Positions 34,172 through 43,090 of a DNA stretch of 64,000 bases are shown piece by piece (position 1 is the first letter of the stretch; each line of letters starts with the position of its first letter). The position numbers and the translations under genes are program-made. Below the pieces are notes generated by a model. It did no database searches, was not told where the DNA came from, and was given only the letters and a program-made list of their open reading frames with translations. The stretch spans positions 1 to 64,000 of the forward strand of contig JAFADY010000003.1 in the NCBI GenBank assembly GCA_023424395.1, given 5' to 3'. This stretch comes from Bacteroidota bacterium (lineage in GTDB: Bacteria > Bacteroidota > Bacteroidia > Bacteroidales > Dysgonomonadaceae).

Positions 34172-36643
34172 ATGGCAAAAAACGATCAACATACAATCAC
34201 AAAAACTTTTCCCGTATTGGGAATGACCTGTGCATCATGTGCGAGCAGCGTTCAAAGCATTGTGCAGCACTCGCCCGGCGTAGTGAACGCATCGGTAAAC
34301 TTCGCCACCGGAAACCTGACAGTGGAATATCTTCCCGAAACCACTGACGCCTCTCAATTACAAAAAGCAGTTCAGGAAGTAGGTTACGATCTGCTGCTTG
34401 AAGACGAAACCACACAGCAGGAAACGCTCGAAGCCATTCATGAAGAAAGATTCAAAAAACTCAAAACCAAGACCATATTGGCCATCATTCTGGCATTGCC
34501 GGTGGTAGTCATCGGAATGTTCTTTATGAATATGCCCTACGCCAACCTCATCATGTGGTTGTTCACCACGCCTGTGGTGCTATGGCTGGGCAAGGACTTC
34601 TTCGTCAACGCATGGAAACAGGCCAAACACCGCAACGCCAATATGGACACGCTGGTGGCATTGAGTACCGGAATTGCTTATCTGTTCAGCGTTTTCAATA
34701 TGTTGTTCCCGGAGTTCTGGCAACAACGAGGATTAGAGGCGCACGTTTATTTCGAGGCGGCAGCCGTTATCATCGCATTTATTCTCTTGGGAAAACTGTT
34801 GGAAGAAAAGGCTAAAGGCAGTACCTCCGCCGCCATCAAAAAACTGATGGGATTGCAGCCCAAAACCGTCTTGATTATTCAACCCCATGGAAGCGAAAAG
34901 CAGATTGCGATAGAAGATGTAAAAGTGAATGACATAATATTAGTGAAACCCGGCGAAAAAATTGCCGTGGACGGCATGGTTACGTCGGGCAATTCGTATG
35001 TGGATGAGAGTATGTTGAGCGGCGAGCCCGTTCCCGTGCTGAAGAAGGAAGGCGAAAAAGTGTTTGCCGGAACCATCAATCAAAAAGGGAGTTTTCAGTT
35101 TCAAGCGGTGAAAGTGGGTAAAGAAACCATGCTGGCGCACATCATTAAAATGGTGCAGGATGCGCAGGGCAGCAAAGCTCCCGTGCAAAAACTCGTGGAT
35201 AGGATTGCAGGGATTTTTGTTCCGGTCGTTATCGGAATTTCTATCCTTACCTTTATCATTTGGCTTATTTTCGGCGGTGAAAACGGTGTGGTGCAAGGCT
35301 TGCTGGCAGCGATTACGGTGCTCGTCATCGCTTGTCCGTGTGCGTTGGGACTGGCTACGCCAACGGCGATTATGGTCGGCGTGGGTAAAGGCGCCGAGCA
35401 AGGCATTTTGATAAAAGATGCCGAGAGCCTCGAACTGGCGAAGAAAGTGAATGCCGTTATTCTGGACAAAACGGGAACCATTACCGAAGGTCGTCCGGAG
35501 GTAACCGATATTCAATGGCTGGACAACGATGATGCGGCAAAAGACATTCTTTTCAGTATCGAAAAGCAATCGGAACATCCGTTAGCGGAAGCCGTTGTAA
35601 AACATTTCGATGGAACAGCTATTAATTTATCGAACTTCGACAGCATTACGGGAAAAGGAGCCAAAGCCACTCATAACAGTGAAACGTATTTCGTAGGAAA
35701 TAAAAAACTGTTATCGGAAAACGACATCATCATCACCGATGAATTACTCAAACAAGCCGAAGAATGGGGCAAACAATCTAAAACCGTCATTTGGTTTTCT
35801 GACAGCAAGCAGGCGCTTTCGGTTCTGGCTATTTCCGATAAAATAAAAGAAACATCTGTGCAAGCCATCCGTGAAATGCAGAAAATGGGCATTGAATTGT
35901 ATATGCTCACGGGCGACAACGAAGCCACCGCCAAAGCCATTGCCGAACAAACGGGCATCGGGCACTACAAAGCCGAAGTGCTACCGCAGCACAAAGCCGA
36001 ATTTGTGAAGAAATTGCAGCAGCAAGGTAAAACCGTAGCGATGGTGGGCGACGGCATCAACGACAGTACCGCTTTGGCAACTGCCGACGTGAGCATCGCC
36101 ATGGGAAAAGGTTCGGACATTGCGATGGATGTGGCAAAAATGACCATCATATCATCGGATCTGACGAAGATCCCGCAAGCCATCAAACTATCCAAACAAA
36201 CCGTTGCCACCATCAAGCAAAACCTTTTTTGGGCGTTTATCTACAACCTCATCGGCATTCCCATTGCGGCGGGTATTCTCTATCCCATCAACGGTTTTCT
36301 GCTCAACCCGATGATCGCCGGAGCAGCCATGGCGTTCAGCAGCGTAAGCGTGGTAACTAACAGTTTGCGATTAAAATGGAAGAAGTACAAGAATTTAACC
36401 CAATATAAACTTAAAAAGAAGAATATGAAAACAAAAGAATTAAAATTAAAGACCAATCTCAATTGCAGTAATTGCGTATCGAAAGTAAAAGCGGACTTTG
36501 ACAACGCCGAGAATATCGGCAGTTGGAACGTTGATACGAATAATCCCGATAAAATTCTCACCATTGATTCCAAAGGAATTACCGAAGAAGAAGTGGTGGC
36601 GATAGTGAAAAGCAAAGGCTTTGAAGCAACCCCGATTGATTGA
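34172..36643 (+). CDS. copA: Copper-translocating P-type ATPase with fused C-terminal HMA domain
   Basis: An 823-residue P1B-ATPase that exports Cu(I). It has an N-terminal HMA domain (GMTCASC, C20/C23), actuator (SGEP), the membrane CPC motif (ACPCALGLATP, C388-C390), phosphorylation site DKTGT (D432), the hinge MLTGDNEATAKAIA and MVGDGINDSTALA. After the last helix pair, residues 752-823 form a second HMA-like domain with NCSNC (C765, C768). Such domains are normally separate chaperones; here they are in frame, and an internal ATG at 36425 could also produce the 72-residue domain alone. It follows the regulator by 83 bp. Confidence 0.93.
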   Translation: MAKNDQHTITKTFPVLGMTCASCASSVQSIVQHSPGVVNASVNFATGNLTVEYLPETTDASQLQKAVQEVGYDLLLEDETTQQETLEAIHEERFKKLKTKTILAIILALPVVVIGMFFMNMPYANLIMWLFTTPVVLWLGKDFFVNAWKQAKHRNANMDTLVALSTGIAYLFSVFNMLFPEFWQQRGLEAHVYFEAAAVIIAFILLGKLLEEKAKGSTSAAIKKLMGLQPKTVLIIQPHGSEKQIAIEDVKVNDIILVKPGEKIAVDGMVTSGNSYVDESMLSGEPVPVLKKEGEKVFAGTINQKGSFQFQAVKVGKETMLAHIIKMVQDAQGSKAPVQKLVDRIAGIFVPVVIGISILTFIIWLIFGGENGVVQGLLAAITVLVIACPCALGLATPTAIMVGVGKGAEQGILIKDAESLELAKKVNAVILDKTGTITEGRPEVTDIQWLDNDDAAKDILFSIEKQSEHPLAEAVVKHFDGTAINLSNFDSITGKGAKATHNSETYFVGNKKLLSENDIIITDELLKQAEEWGKQSKTVIWFSDSKQALSVLAISDKIKETSVQAIREMQKMGIELYMLTGDNEATAKAIAEQTGIGHYKAEVLPQHKAEFVKKLQQQGKTVAMVGDGINDSTALATADVSIAMGKGSDIAMDVAKMTIISSDLTKIPQAIKLSKQTVATIKQNLFWAFIYNLIGIPIAAGILYPINGFLLNPMIAGAAMAFSSVSVVTNSLRLKWKKYKNLTQYKLKKKNMKTKELKLKTNLNCSNCVSKVKADFDNAENIGSWNVDTNNPDKILTIDSKGITEEEVVAIVKSKGFEATPID

Positions 36644-36693
36644 ATAGCCTGAACCAACGGAACTAAAAATACGCAAGACAACTGATAAAAGAA

Positions 36694-36723
36694 TTGACTT
36701 TTATCACAAATTGCGTATTTTTG
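36694..36723 (+). promoter_or_regulatory. -33/-7 promoter of the CDF exporter gene
   Basis: TTG (36694-36696), 19 nt, TATTTTTG (36716-36723). It lies 50 bp beyond copA and shows that the longer frame beginning at 36694 is not the start; translation begins at 36796. Confidence 0.75.
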
Positions 36724-36795
36724 CTTTTATATCGCTACCGCCGATTTGCTATCGGTGGTTTGCCCGAAAAAATAGCACGAAACAGTAAGAAAACA

Positions 36796-37740
36796 ATGGG
36801 ACACGAACACAACCATTCGCACAGCGCCAACAAAAAGACCTTAACCATCAGCTTCATCATTATTACCGCCTACATGGCGGTGGAGGTGATCGGCGGATTG
36901 TTGACCAACAGTTTGGCTTTGTTGGCCGATGCCGGACACATGCTGAGCGATGCCGTATCGCTGTTTATCGCGCTCATGGCTTTCAGGTTCAGCTCCAAAG
37001 TGGCCGATTACGGCAAAACATACGGTTACAAACGCTTCGAGATACTGGCTGCCGTCTTTAACGGCGTAACGCTCGTAGCTATTTCCATTTACATCTTTTA
37101 CGAATCTATAAAACGGTTTCAAAACCCGCCCGAAGTCGCCTCCACCGGCATGCTCATCATTGCGGCTGTGGGGTTGCTCGTCAACGCCCTGGTTGCCTGG
37201 ATAATGATGCGGGGCAGCGATGTGAAAGACAATCTGAACATGCGCGGCGCATACCTTCACGTTATGAGCGATATGCTTGGCTCCGTGGGCGCGGTTATTG
37301 CCGCCTTGCTCATCATGTTTTTCGGCTGGGGCTGGGCCGATCCGCTGGCAAGTGTTATTGTTGCTGTTTTGGTGTTGCGAAGCGGATTTATGGTTACCAA
37401 ATCGTCGGTTCACGTGCTGATGGAAGGCACACCTGAGAATGTGGAAATAGAAAAAGTAACCGAAAAAATTCTGAATACCGACGGTATCGAAGCCATTCAC
37501 GACCTGCATGTATGGAGCATCACAAGCGGATTGAACGCGCTCACTTGTCACGCCATTGTGGATGATAAAATGAGTGTGGGAGAAAGTGAACTAATGCTGC
37601 GCAACATCGAACACGAGTTGGAGCATCTGAACATTCATCACGTAACCATTCAGCTCGAAACTTCTGCCCATCAGCATGATAACTCAGTATTGTGCAACGT
37701 GCGTCCCGAAATTGACGATCACGCCCATCATCACCATTGA
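36796..37740 (+). CDS. Cation diffusion facilitator (zinc/cobalt exporter, CzcD-like)
   Basis: About 314 residues. His-rich ends (MGHEHNHSHS at the start, DDHAHHHH at the end) flank six membrane helices. The zinc site is in LALLADAGHMLSDAVSLFIA (helix II: D-x3-D type) and in GAYLHVMSDMLGSVGAVIAA (helix V). The C-terminal cytoplasmic domain includes IHDLHVWSITSGLNALTCHA. It probably exports zinc and works with copA as a metal-resistance cluster. Own promoter 70 bp upstream. Confidence 0.93.
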   Translation: MGHEHNHSHSANKKTLTISFIIITAYMAVEVIGGLLTNSLALLADAGHMLSDAVSLFIALMAFRFSSKVADYGKTYGYKRFEILAAVFNGVTLVAISIYIFYESIKRFQNPPEVASTGMLIIAAVGLLVNALVAWIMMRGSDVKDNLNMRGAYLHVMSDMLGSVGAVIAALLIMFFGWGWADPLASVIVAVLVLRSGFMVTKSSVHVLMEGTPENVEIEKVTEKILNTDGIEAIHDLHVWSITSGLNALTCHAIVDDKMSVGESELMLRNIEHELEHLNIHHVTIQLETSAHQHDNSVLCNVRPEIDDHAHHHH

Positions 37741-37743
37741 TTT

Positions 37744-37927
37744 ACTTCACACTTGAAGTTACTCAAAACGTATTGAATTTCTCTTACTTCACGCTTGTAG
37801 TGGACAAAAACGCATTGGATTTCCCTTACTTCACAATTGAAGTGGATGAAACATAGTTATGGGTAGGTTACTTCATACTTGAAGTAGTGAAAAAACAAGT
37901 ATGGATGACGAACTTCACAAGTGAAAT
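37744..37927. repeat. 42-bp-spaced palindromic array (array C)
   Basis: Five 16-bp imperfect palindromes ACTTCA-nnnn-TGAAGT start at 37744, 37786, 37828, 37870 and 37912, exactly 42 bp (twice 21) apart. Variants: central CACT, CGCT, CAAT, TACT, CAAG; units 2 and 5 have one arm mismatch. The spacers between units 1-2 and 2-3 are similar, later ones have diverged. It lies between the CDF stop codon and the terminator. Confidence 0.8.
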
Positions 37928-37932
37928 AACAA

Positions 37933-37967
37933 AAAAAGTCCGAAAGTTATGCACTTCCGGGCTTTTT
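37933..37967. terminator. Bidirectional terminator between CDF gene and tdh
   Basis: Fifteen-position stem 37933-37947 with 37953-37967 (one mismatch, one G-T), loop TATGC, T tract on either side. Confidence 0.8.
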
Positions 37968-37987
37968 CCATATTGTAACGTAAGGGA

Positions 37988-39013
37988 TTATTCCCAATCC
38001 AAGAGTACTTTTCCGCACTGTCCGCTTTCCATGATATCGAAACCCTGTTGGAAATCGTTCACGTGGAAACGGTGTGTGATAACGGGTGTGAGATCGAGCC
38101 CCGAAATCAACATCTGCTCCATCTGATACCACGTTTCCCACATTTCTCGGCCGTATATACCCTTCAGTGTGAGTGCTTTGAAAATAATAGTGTTCCAATC
38201 TACGGTGGTGTTATTGGGCAGGATGCCGAGCAGCGATATTTTGGAGCCGTTGTACATGTTGTTGATCATTTCGCGGAACGCGGCAGGCGCACCCGACATT
38301 TCCAAACCCACGTCGAAGCCGCGCATGTTAAGTTCTTTAACTGCATCGGCAACGGTTTCGCCTTTCGAGAGGTTCACGGTTTTGGTGGCGCCCATTTTCT
38401 TGGCAATTTCGAGGCGATATTCACTCATGTCGCTCACCACCACGTATCGCGCGCCGGCAAACCGACAAATGGCGGTAGCCATATTTCCGATAAGCCCGGC
38501 TCCGGTAATGAGCACGTCTTCGCCGATGAGCGGGAACGACAACGCGGTATGCGTGGCATTGCCGAACGGGTCCATAATGGAAGCGATTTCATCGGGAATG
38601 CGTGGGTCGAGTTTCACCACGTTTTCTGCCGGAAGCGAAAGGAATTCGGCAAACGCGCCGTCGCGGTTCACTCCTACGCCGATGGTATTTTCGCACACGT
38701 GCAGTTTTCCGCGGCGGCAGTTACGGCAGTGCCCACAAGCAATATGTCCTTCGCCGGTAACGCGATCACCCACTTTCAGGTTTTTCACGCCGCTGCCCAT
38801 ATCAACGATCTCGCCTACGTATTCGTGGCCGATGGTCATCGGGGTTTTAATGGTTTTTTGCGCCCAATCGTCCCATTTATAAATGTGGAGGTCGGTTCCG
38901 CAAATCGATGTTTTTTTAATTTTGATGAGTACATCGTTCACTCCGATGGATGGCACAGCAACGTCTTCCATCCAAATTCCCTTTTGGGGACGTAGTTTTA
39001 CTAAGGCTTTCAC
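37988..39013 (-). CDS. tdh: L-threonine 3-dehydrogenase
   Basis: A 341-residue zinc medium-chain dehydrogenase. It oxidises L-threonine to 2-amino-3-oxobutyrate, the substrate of the kbl product encoded just upstream. Catalytic zinc ligands are in SICGTDLHIYKWD and GHEYVGE; the structural zinc site is CGHCRNCRRGKLHVC; NAD binding is at ITGAGLIGNMATAI. It is the second gene of the kbl-tdh pair, with 102 bp between them holding a (TTTGAGG)4 run. Confidence 0.95.
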   Translation of the reverse strand: MKALVKLRPQKGIWMEDVAVPSIGVNDVLIKIKKTSICGTDLHIYKWDDWAQKTIKTPMTIGHEYVGEIVDMGSGVKNLKVGDRVTGEGHIACGHCRNCRRGKLHVCENTIGVGVNRDGAFAEFLSLPAENVVKLDPRIPDEIASIMDPFGNATHTALSFPLIGEDVLITGAGLIGNMATAICRFAGARYVVVSDMSEYRLEIAKKMGATKTVNLSKGETVADAVKELNMRGFDVGLEMSGAPAAFREMINNMYNGSKISLLGILPNNTTVDWNTIIFKALTLKGIYGREMWETWYQMEQMLISGLDLTPVITHRFHVNDFQQGFDIMESGQCGKVLLDWE

Positions 39014-39053
39014 TTTTAGTTATGAGTTTTGAGGTTTGAGTTATGAGAAATGA

Positions 39054-39081
39054 TTTGAGGTTTGAGGTTTGAGGTTTGAGG
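39054..39081. repeat. Perfect heptanucleotide run (TTTGAGG)4
   Basis: Four exact copies of TTTGAGG, preceded at 39024-39043 by imperfect copies (TTTTGAGG, TTTGAG). It lies between kbl and tdh. Confidence 0.8.
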
Positions 39082-39115
39082 TTCAGAAATTCTTTTCCTC
39101 ATACCACATACCGCT

Positions 39116-40303
39116 TTAAATGACTTTTAATTTTTCACCCACTTTAACAAACGCAGCGATAGCTTTATCGAGATGTGTGCGTGTGTGGCCAGCGGAGAGT
39201 TGTACGCGGATTCGCGCTTGTTCTTTTGGCACCACGGGATAATAGAATCCGGTAACGTAAATGCCTTCGTCGAGCAGTTCGGTTGCGAATTCCTGCGACA
39301 GTTTGGCATCGTACAACATCACGGCACAAATGGCCGATTGCGTTGGCTTGATATCGAAATTGGCTTCTTTCATTTTTGCCACGAAATAGTCCACGTTTTC
39401 GTGCAGTTTGTCTTGTAAATCGTTCGATTCCTGAAGCAAGCCGAAAGCTTTAATTCCGGCAGCCGCTACCAACGGAGGAATTGAGTTGGAGAAAAGATAC
39501 GGGCGCGAACGTTGACGAAGCATATCGATAATTTCTTTGCGTCCGGTGGTGAAACCGCCGATGGCGCCGCCAAAGGCTTTGCCCAGCGTTCCGGTAATAA
39601 TTTCCGCTTTTCCGAGACAATTGTACAACTCGGTAACGCCGCGGCCGGTTTTACCTACAACGCCTGCCGAGTGGCTTTCATCGATCATCACCAACGCGTC
39701 GTATTTTTCGGCCAGTTCCATGATCTTATCGATGGGAGCCACGTTTCCGTCCATGGAGAAAACGCCGTCGGTAGCAATGACGCGAAATCGTTGTGCTTGC
39801 GCTTCTTTTAGTTTTTCTTCCAAATCGGCCATATCAGCGTTGGCATAGCGATATCGTTTTGCTTTGCAAAGGCGCACGCCATCGATGATGGACGCGTGGT
39901 TCAACGCATCGGAAATAATGGCGTCTTCGTCCGTTAACAGTGGTTCGAAAAGCCCGCCGTTGGCGTCGAAACACGCAGCGTACAAAATCGTGTCTTCCGT
40001 TTTAAAGAACTTACTGATGGTTGCTTCCAGTTCTTTGTGAAGGTCTTGCGTCCCGCAAATGAATCGTACAGACGACATGCCGTATCCGCGCTCATCGAGC
40101 GCGTGTTTCGCCGCATCGATTAGTTGCTCGTTGTCCGATAGGCCAAGGTAATTGTTTGCACAGAAGTTCAACACTTCCTGCCCCGATTTCACTTTGATTT
40201 CCGCGCTTTGCGGCGTTACGATAATTCGTTCGTTTTTGTAAAGTCCTGCTTCTTCAATAGCTTTCAGCTCGGTTTGCAGGTGTTTTTGCATTTTTTCGTA
40301 CAT
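39116..40303 (-). CDS. kbl: Glycine C-acetyltransferase (2-amino-3-ketobutyrate CoA ligase)
   Basis: A 395-residue PLP enzyme of the alpha-oxoamine synthase family, full length. It splits 2-amino-3-oxobutyrate with CoA into glycine and acetyl-CoA, completing threonine degradation with tdh. Motifs: FCANNYLGLSDNEQLIDAA, the His-containing DALNHASIIDG and the PLP lysine in ITGTLGKAFGGAIGG. It starts 30 bp after the end of rmuC, possibly in the same operon. Confidence 0.95.
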   Translation of the reverse strand: MYEKMQKHLQTELKAIEEAGLYKNERIIVTPQSAEIKVKSGQEVLNFCANNYLGLSDNEQLIDAAKHALDERGYGMSSVRFICGTQDLHKELEATISKFFKTEDTILYAACFDANGGLFEPLLTDEDAIISDALNHASIIDGVRLCKAKRYRYANADMADLEEKLKEAQAQRFRVIATDGVFSMDGNVAPIDKIMELAEKYDALVMIDESHSAGVVGKTGRGVTELYNCLGKAEIITGTLGKAFGGAIGGFTTGRKEIIDMLRQRSRPYLFSNSIPPLVAAAGIKAFGLLQESNDLQDKLHENVDYFVAKMKEANFDIKPTQSAICAVMLYDAKLSQEFATELLDEGIYVTGFYYPVVPKEQARIRVQLSAGHTRTHLDKAIAAFVKVGEKLKVI

Positions 40304-40333
40304 GGTTTTAAAATAGTTTTGAGTTATGAGTTT

Positions 40334-41848
40334 TCAGCTCGCATCATCTGATTCATCTAATAGTGATAATGGAATACTTTTTTTCGGATCAATACCTAAA
40401 TCTTTTAATTTTTGGGTCTGTAATACTAAATTGTCTCTTCCTGTGGAAAGCTGTTTATAGGCATCGTTATAGGCGTTTTGCGCCTGATCAATATTCTTGC
40501 CGATTCTCTCCAGATTAGCAATGAATCCGACAAATTTATCATACAATTTTGCACCCCGTTCCGCTATCTCAAGCGCATTGCGATTCTGATATTCGCGTTT
40601 CCATAGATCCACTATTAGTTTCAGCGCAGCGATGAGGTTCGTAGGGCTGATGAGCAGGATTTTCTTTTCATAGGCATATTGCCACAATGTTTCTTCGTGC
40701 TGCAATGCGAGCAGATAAGCCGGTTCATTGGGGATAAACATCATCACAAAATCCAGCGTTTCGGCGTAATCCTGATAACTTTTGCGACTCAATTCATCGA
40801 TGTGTTTTCGCACAGAACGTAAATGTTCGCGGAGCAATCTTTTTTGGTCGTCAGGTTCAATGCTTGCCACGTAATTGGCGTAAGCAGTAAGAGAAACTTT
40901 GGAGTCGATGATCACTTTGCGGTTATCGGGATAGGCGATAATGACATCGGGCTGCATACGGGTGCCGTCTTCGTTGATAAGATAATTGCCGTCGATATCT
41001 TTCAGATATTCCTGTACAAAATATTCCCGGCCCAAAACCAAACCCGAACGCTCCAAAATGTTTTCCAGTATCATCTGCCCCCAATCGCCCTGCGTTTTGG
41101 AACTGCCTTTTAAAGCATTGGTCAGGTTAGTGGCTTCTTCGCTAATTTTTTGATTTAATAGCGCCAGTCTTTTCACTTCTTCGCCCAACGAAAAACGCTC
41201 TTTGGCTTCGGTAACGTACACTTCTTCCACTTTTTTCTTAAACGATTCTATATTTTCACCCAAAGGTTTCAGTATATTATCTAAATTCTCCTGATTCAGT
41301 TGTGTGAACTTTTGCGTTTTTTCGTCCAGAATTTTCGAGGCGATATTTTCGAACTCCATATTGAATTGTTTGCGCAAGGCTTCGATTTCTTCTTTTTGTG
41401 TTTCCAATTTTTCATTCAAAGCCCTGTTGTTGGCAATAAACGAAGCTAATTTTTGATTGATATCGTTGAATTCATCGGTTTTACTTTTGAGTTCGAATTT
41501 GTAATTGCCGATGTCTTCCAATTGATTTTTGATGGTTTCGTTGGCAGCGTTCAGTTGGGCAGTTGTATTGGATAAGTTTCTTTCTAACTCCTGAATTTCG
41601 TCCTGAAAGTTTTCAATTCTTTCTCTGTAAGTAGCGATCTCAATCTTTAATTCTGATTCGGATCCTTCTTTAGCATCTAATTTCTCGCGCGTGATAAGAA
41701 GTTCTGTATTCAAAGAATTATTTTTCTCGTTAACAGCTTCCAAATCGGCTTTGGCGACCATTTTCGATTTTGCGGACAATGAAGCGATTATCCAAGCGAT
41801 AACTCCACCGACCATAAAACCAATGAGAAGGTAAATCATGTTATTCAT
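40334..41848 (-). CDS. rmuC: RmuC-family DNA recombination protein
   Basis: A 504-residue protein with an N-terminal membrane anchor (YLLIGFMVGGVIAWIIASL), a long coiled coil (about residues 30-210) and the RmuC nuclease-like domain (KGSSKTQGDWGQMILENILE, PDVIIAYPDNRKVIIDSKVS, MMFIPNEPAYLLAL). RmuC limits inverted-repeat recombination; the domain is of the restriction-endonuclease-like (PD-(D/E)xK) type. It starts 6 bp after ribBA. Confidence 0.92.
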   Translation of the reverse strand: MNNMIYLLIGFMVGGVIAWIIASLSAKSKMVAKADLEAVNEKNNSLNTELLITREKLDAKEGSESELKIEIATYRERIENFQDEIQELERNLSNTTAQLNAANETIKNQLEDIGNYKFELKSKTDEFNDINQKLASFIANNRALNEKLETQKEEIEALRKQFNMEFENIASKILDEKTQKFTQLNQENLDNILKPLGENIESFKKKVEEVYVTEAKERFSLGEEVKRLALLNQKISEEATNLTNALKGSSKTQGDWGQMILENILERSGLVLGREYFVQEYLKDIDGNYLINEDGTRMQPDVIIAYPDNRKVIIDSKVSLTAYANYVASIEPDDQKRLLREHLRSVRKHIDELSRKSYQDYAETLDFVMMFIPNEPAYLLALQHEETLWQYAYEKKILLISPTNLIAALKLIVDLWKREYQNRNALEIAERGAKLYDKFVGFIANLERIGKNIDQAQNAYNDAYKQLSTGRDNLVLQTQKLKDLGIDPKKSIPLSLLDESDDAS

Positions 41849-41854
41849 GCCAAT

Positions 41855-43072
41855 CTATTTTGTTTTTTTGAGGTTATGCCCCATTCTTTTCTTTTTGGTT
41901 AACATGTAAAACTCGTTGTGTTCATTGGGGGTTACTTCGATAGAAACGTTCTCCGTAACTTCTAATCCGTAAGATTCCAAGCCGATGCGCTTCACCGGAT
42001 TATTCGTCATTAAACGCATTTTTGAAACTCCCAAACTACGCAATATCTGAGCGCCAACGCCGTAATCTCGCTCATCGGCTTTGTAACCGAGGTGCAAATT
42101 GGCGTCAATCGTGTCCATACCGTTTTCCTGAAGTTTGTAGGCGGCAGCCTTTGCCATAAGCCCGATGCCGCGTCCTTCCTGATTTAAATATACCAAAACG
42201 CCTTTGCCTTCTTTATCTATCATTTCAAGGGCTTTGTGCAACTGTTCTCCGCACTCACAACGCAGGGAACCGAAGATATCTCCGGTAACGCAAGAAGAAT
42301 GCACGCGAACCAAAATCGGTTCATTTTCTTCCCAAGTGCCTCTGATGAGCGCCACATGTTCAAATCCGTTGGATTTCTGTATATAAGGTACCATTTTGAA
42401 ATCGCCGTACCGAGTTGGAAGATGCACCTCTTCGCCTCTTTTAATTAACGATTCCGTTTCTAACCGGTATTTAATGAGAGCGGCAACAGAAATAATTTTC
42501 ATGTTGTATTCCTCGGCCATTTTCATTAATTCCGGCAGACGAGCCATAGAGCCGTCTTCGTTTTTTATTTCGGCAAGCGCTCCTGCAGGATACAGGCCTG
42601 CTAAGCGCGCTAAATCGATGGTTGCTTCGGTGTGCCCTGCCCTACGGATCACGCCTTTGTTTTGCGCGCACAACGGGAAAATATGGCCGGGGCGTCCGAA
42701 ATCTTCGGGTTTTGTTTCCTGTCGGGTGAGCGCTAAGATAGTTTGGGCGCGGTCGTAAGCCGATATTCCGGTGGTACATCCGTGCGTGAGCAAATCAATA
42801 GAAACCGTAAATGGCGTAGCATGAACCGATGTATTGTTGGTAACCATCATGGGCAATTCCAATTCATCGGCGCGTTCTTTGGTTATCGGAGCACAAATTA
42901 ATCCTCGGGCATAAGTTTCCAAAAAGTTTACTTTTTCCGGAGTAATGCATTCTGCGGCAATAATGAGGTCGCCCTCGTTTTCTCTGTCTTCATCGTCAAC
43001 CACAATTACAAAATTTCCTTTCTTGATTTCCTCTATGGCTTCTTCGATTGTATTTAATTTGAACTCGTTCAT
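41855..43072 (-). CDS. ribBA: Bifunctional DHBP synthase / GTP cyclohydrolase II
   Basis: A 405-residue fusion catalysing both entry reactions of riboflavin synthesis. The N-terminal half makes 3,4-dihydroxy-2-butanone 4-phosphate (DDEDRENEGDLIIAAE, THGCTTGISAYDRAQTI); the C-terminal half is the zinc GTP cyclohydrolase II (SSCVTGDIFGSLRCECGEQL, LNQEGRGIGLMAKAAAYKLQ). It lies 18 bp after the LptF/G-type gene, a common Bacteroidota neighbour. No FMN riboswitch was seen in front of it. Confidence 0.95.
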   Translation of the reverse strand: MNEFKLNTIEEAIEEIKKGNFVIVVDDEDRENEGDLIIAAECITPEKVNFLETYARGLICAPITKERADELELPMMVTNNTSVHATPFTVSIDLLTHGCTTGISAYDRAQTILALTRQETKPEDFGRPGHIFPLCAQNKGVIRRAGHTEATIDLARLAGLYPAGALAEIKNEDGSMARLPELMKMAEEYNMKIISVAALIKYRLETESLIKRGEEVHLPTRYGDFKMVPYIQKSNGFEHVALIRGTWEENEPILVRVHSSCVTGDIFGSLRCECGEQLHKALEMIDKEGKGVLVYLNQEGRGIGLMAKAAAYKLQENGMDTIDANLHLGYKADERDYGVGAQILRSLGVSKMRLMTNNPVKRIGLESYGLEVTENVSIEVTPNEHNEFYMLTKKKRMGHNLKKTK

Positions 43073-43090
43073 TATATGGCTTTATCTATT

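Noticed and set aside
38048..38995. Long plus-strand frames opposite tdh (315 and 237 codons)
   Set aside because: They are codon-bias shadows of tdh, without recognisable domains or start signals.
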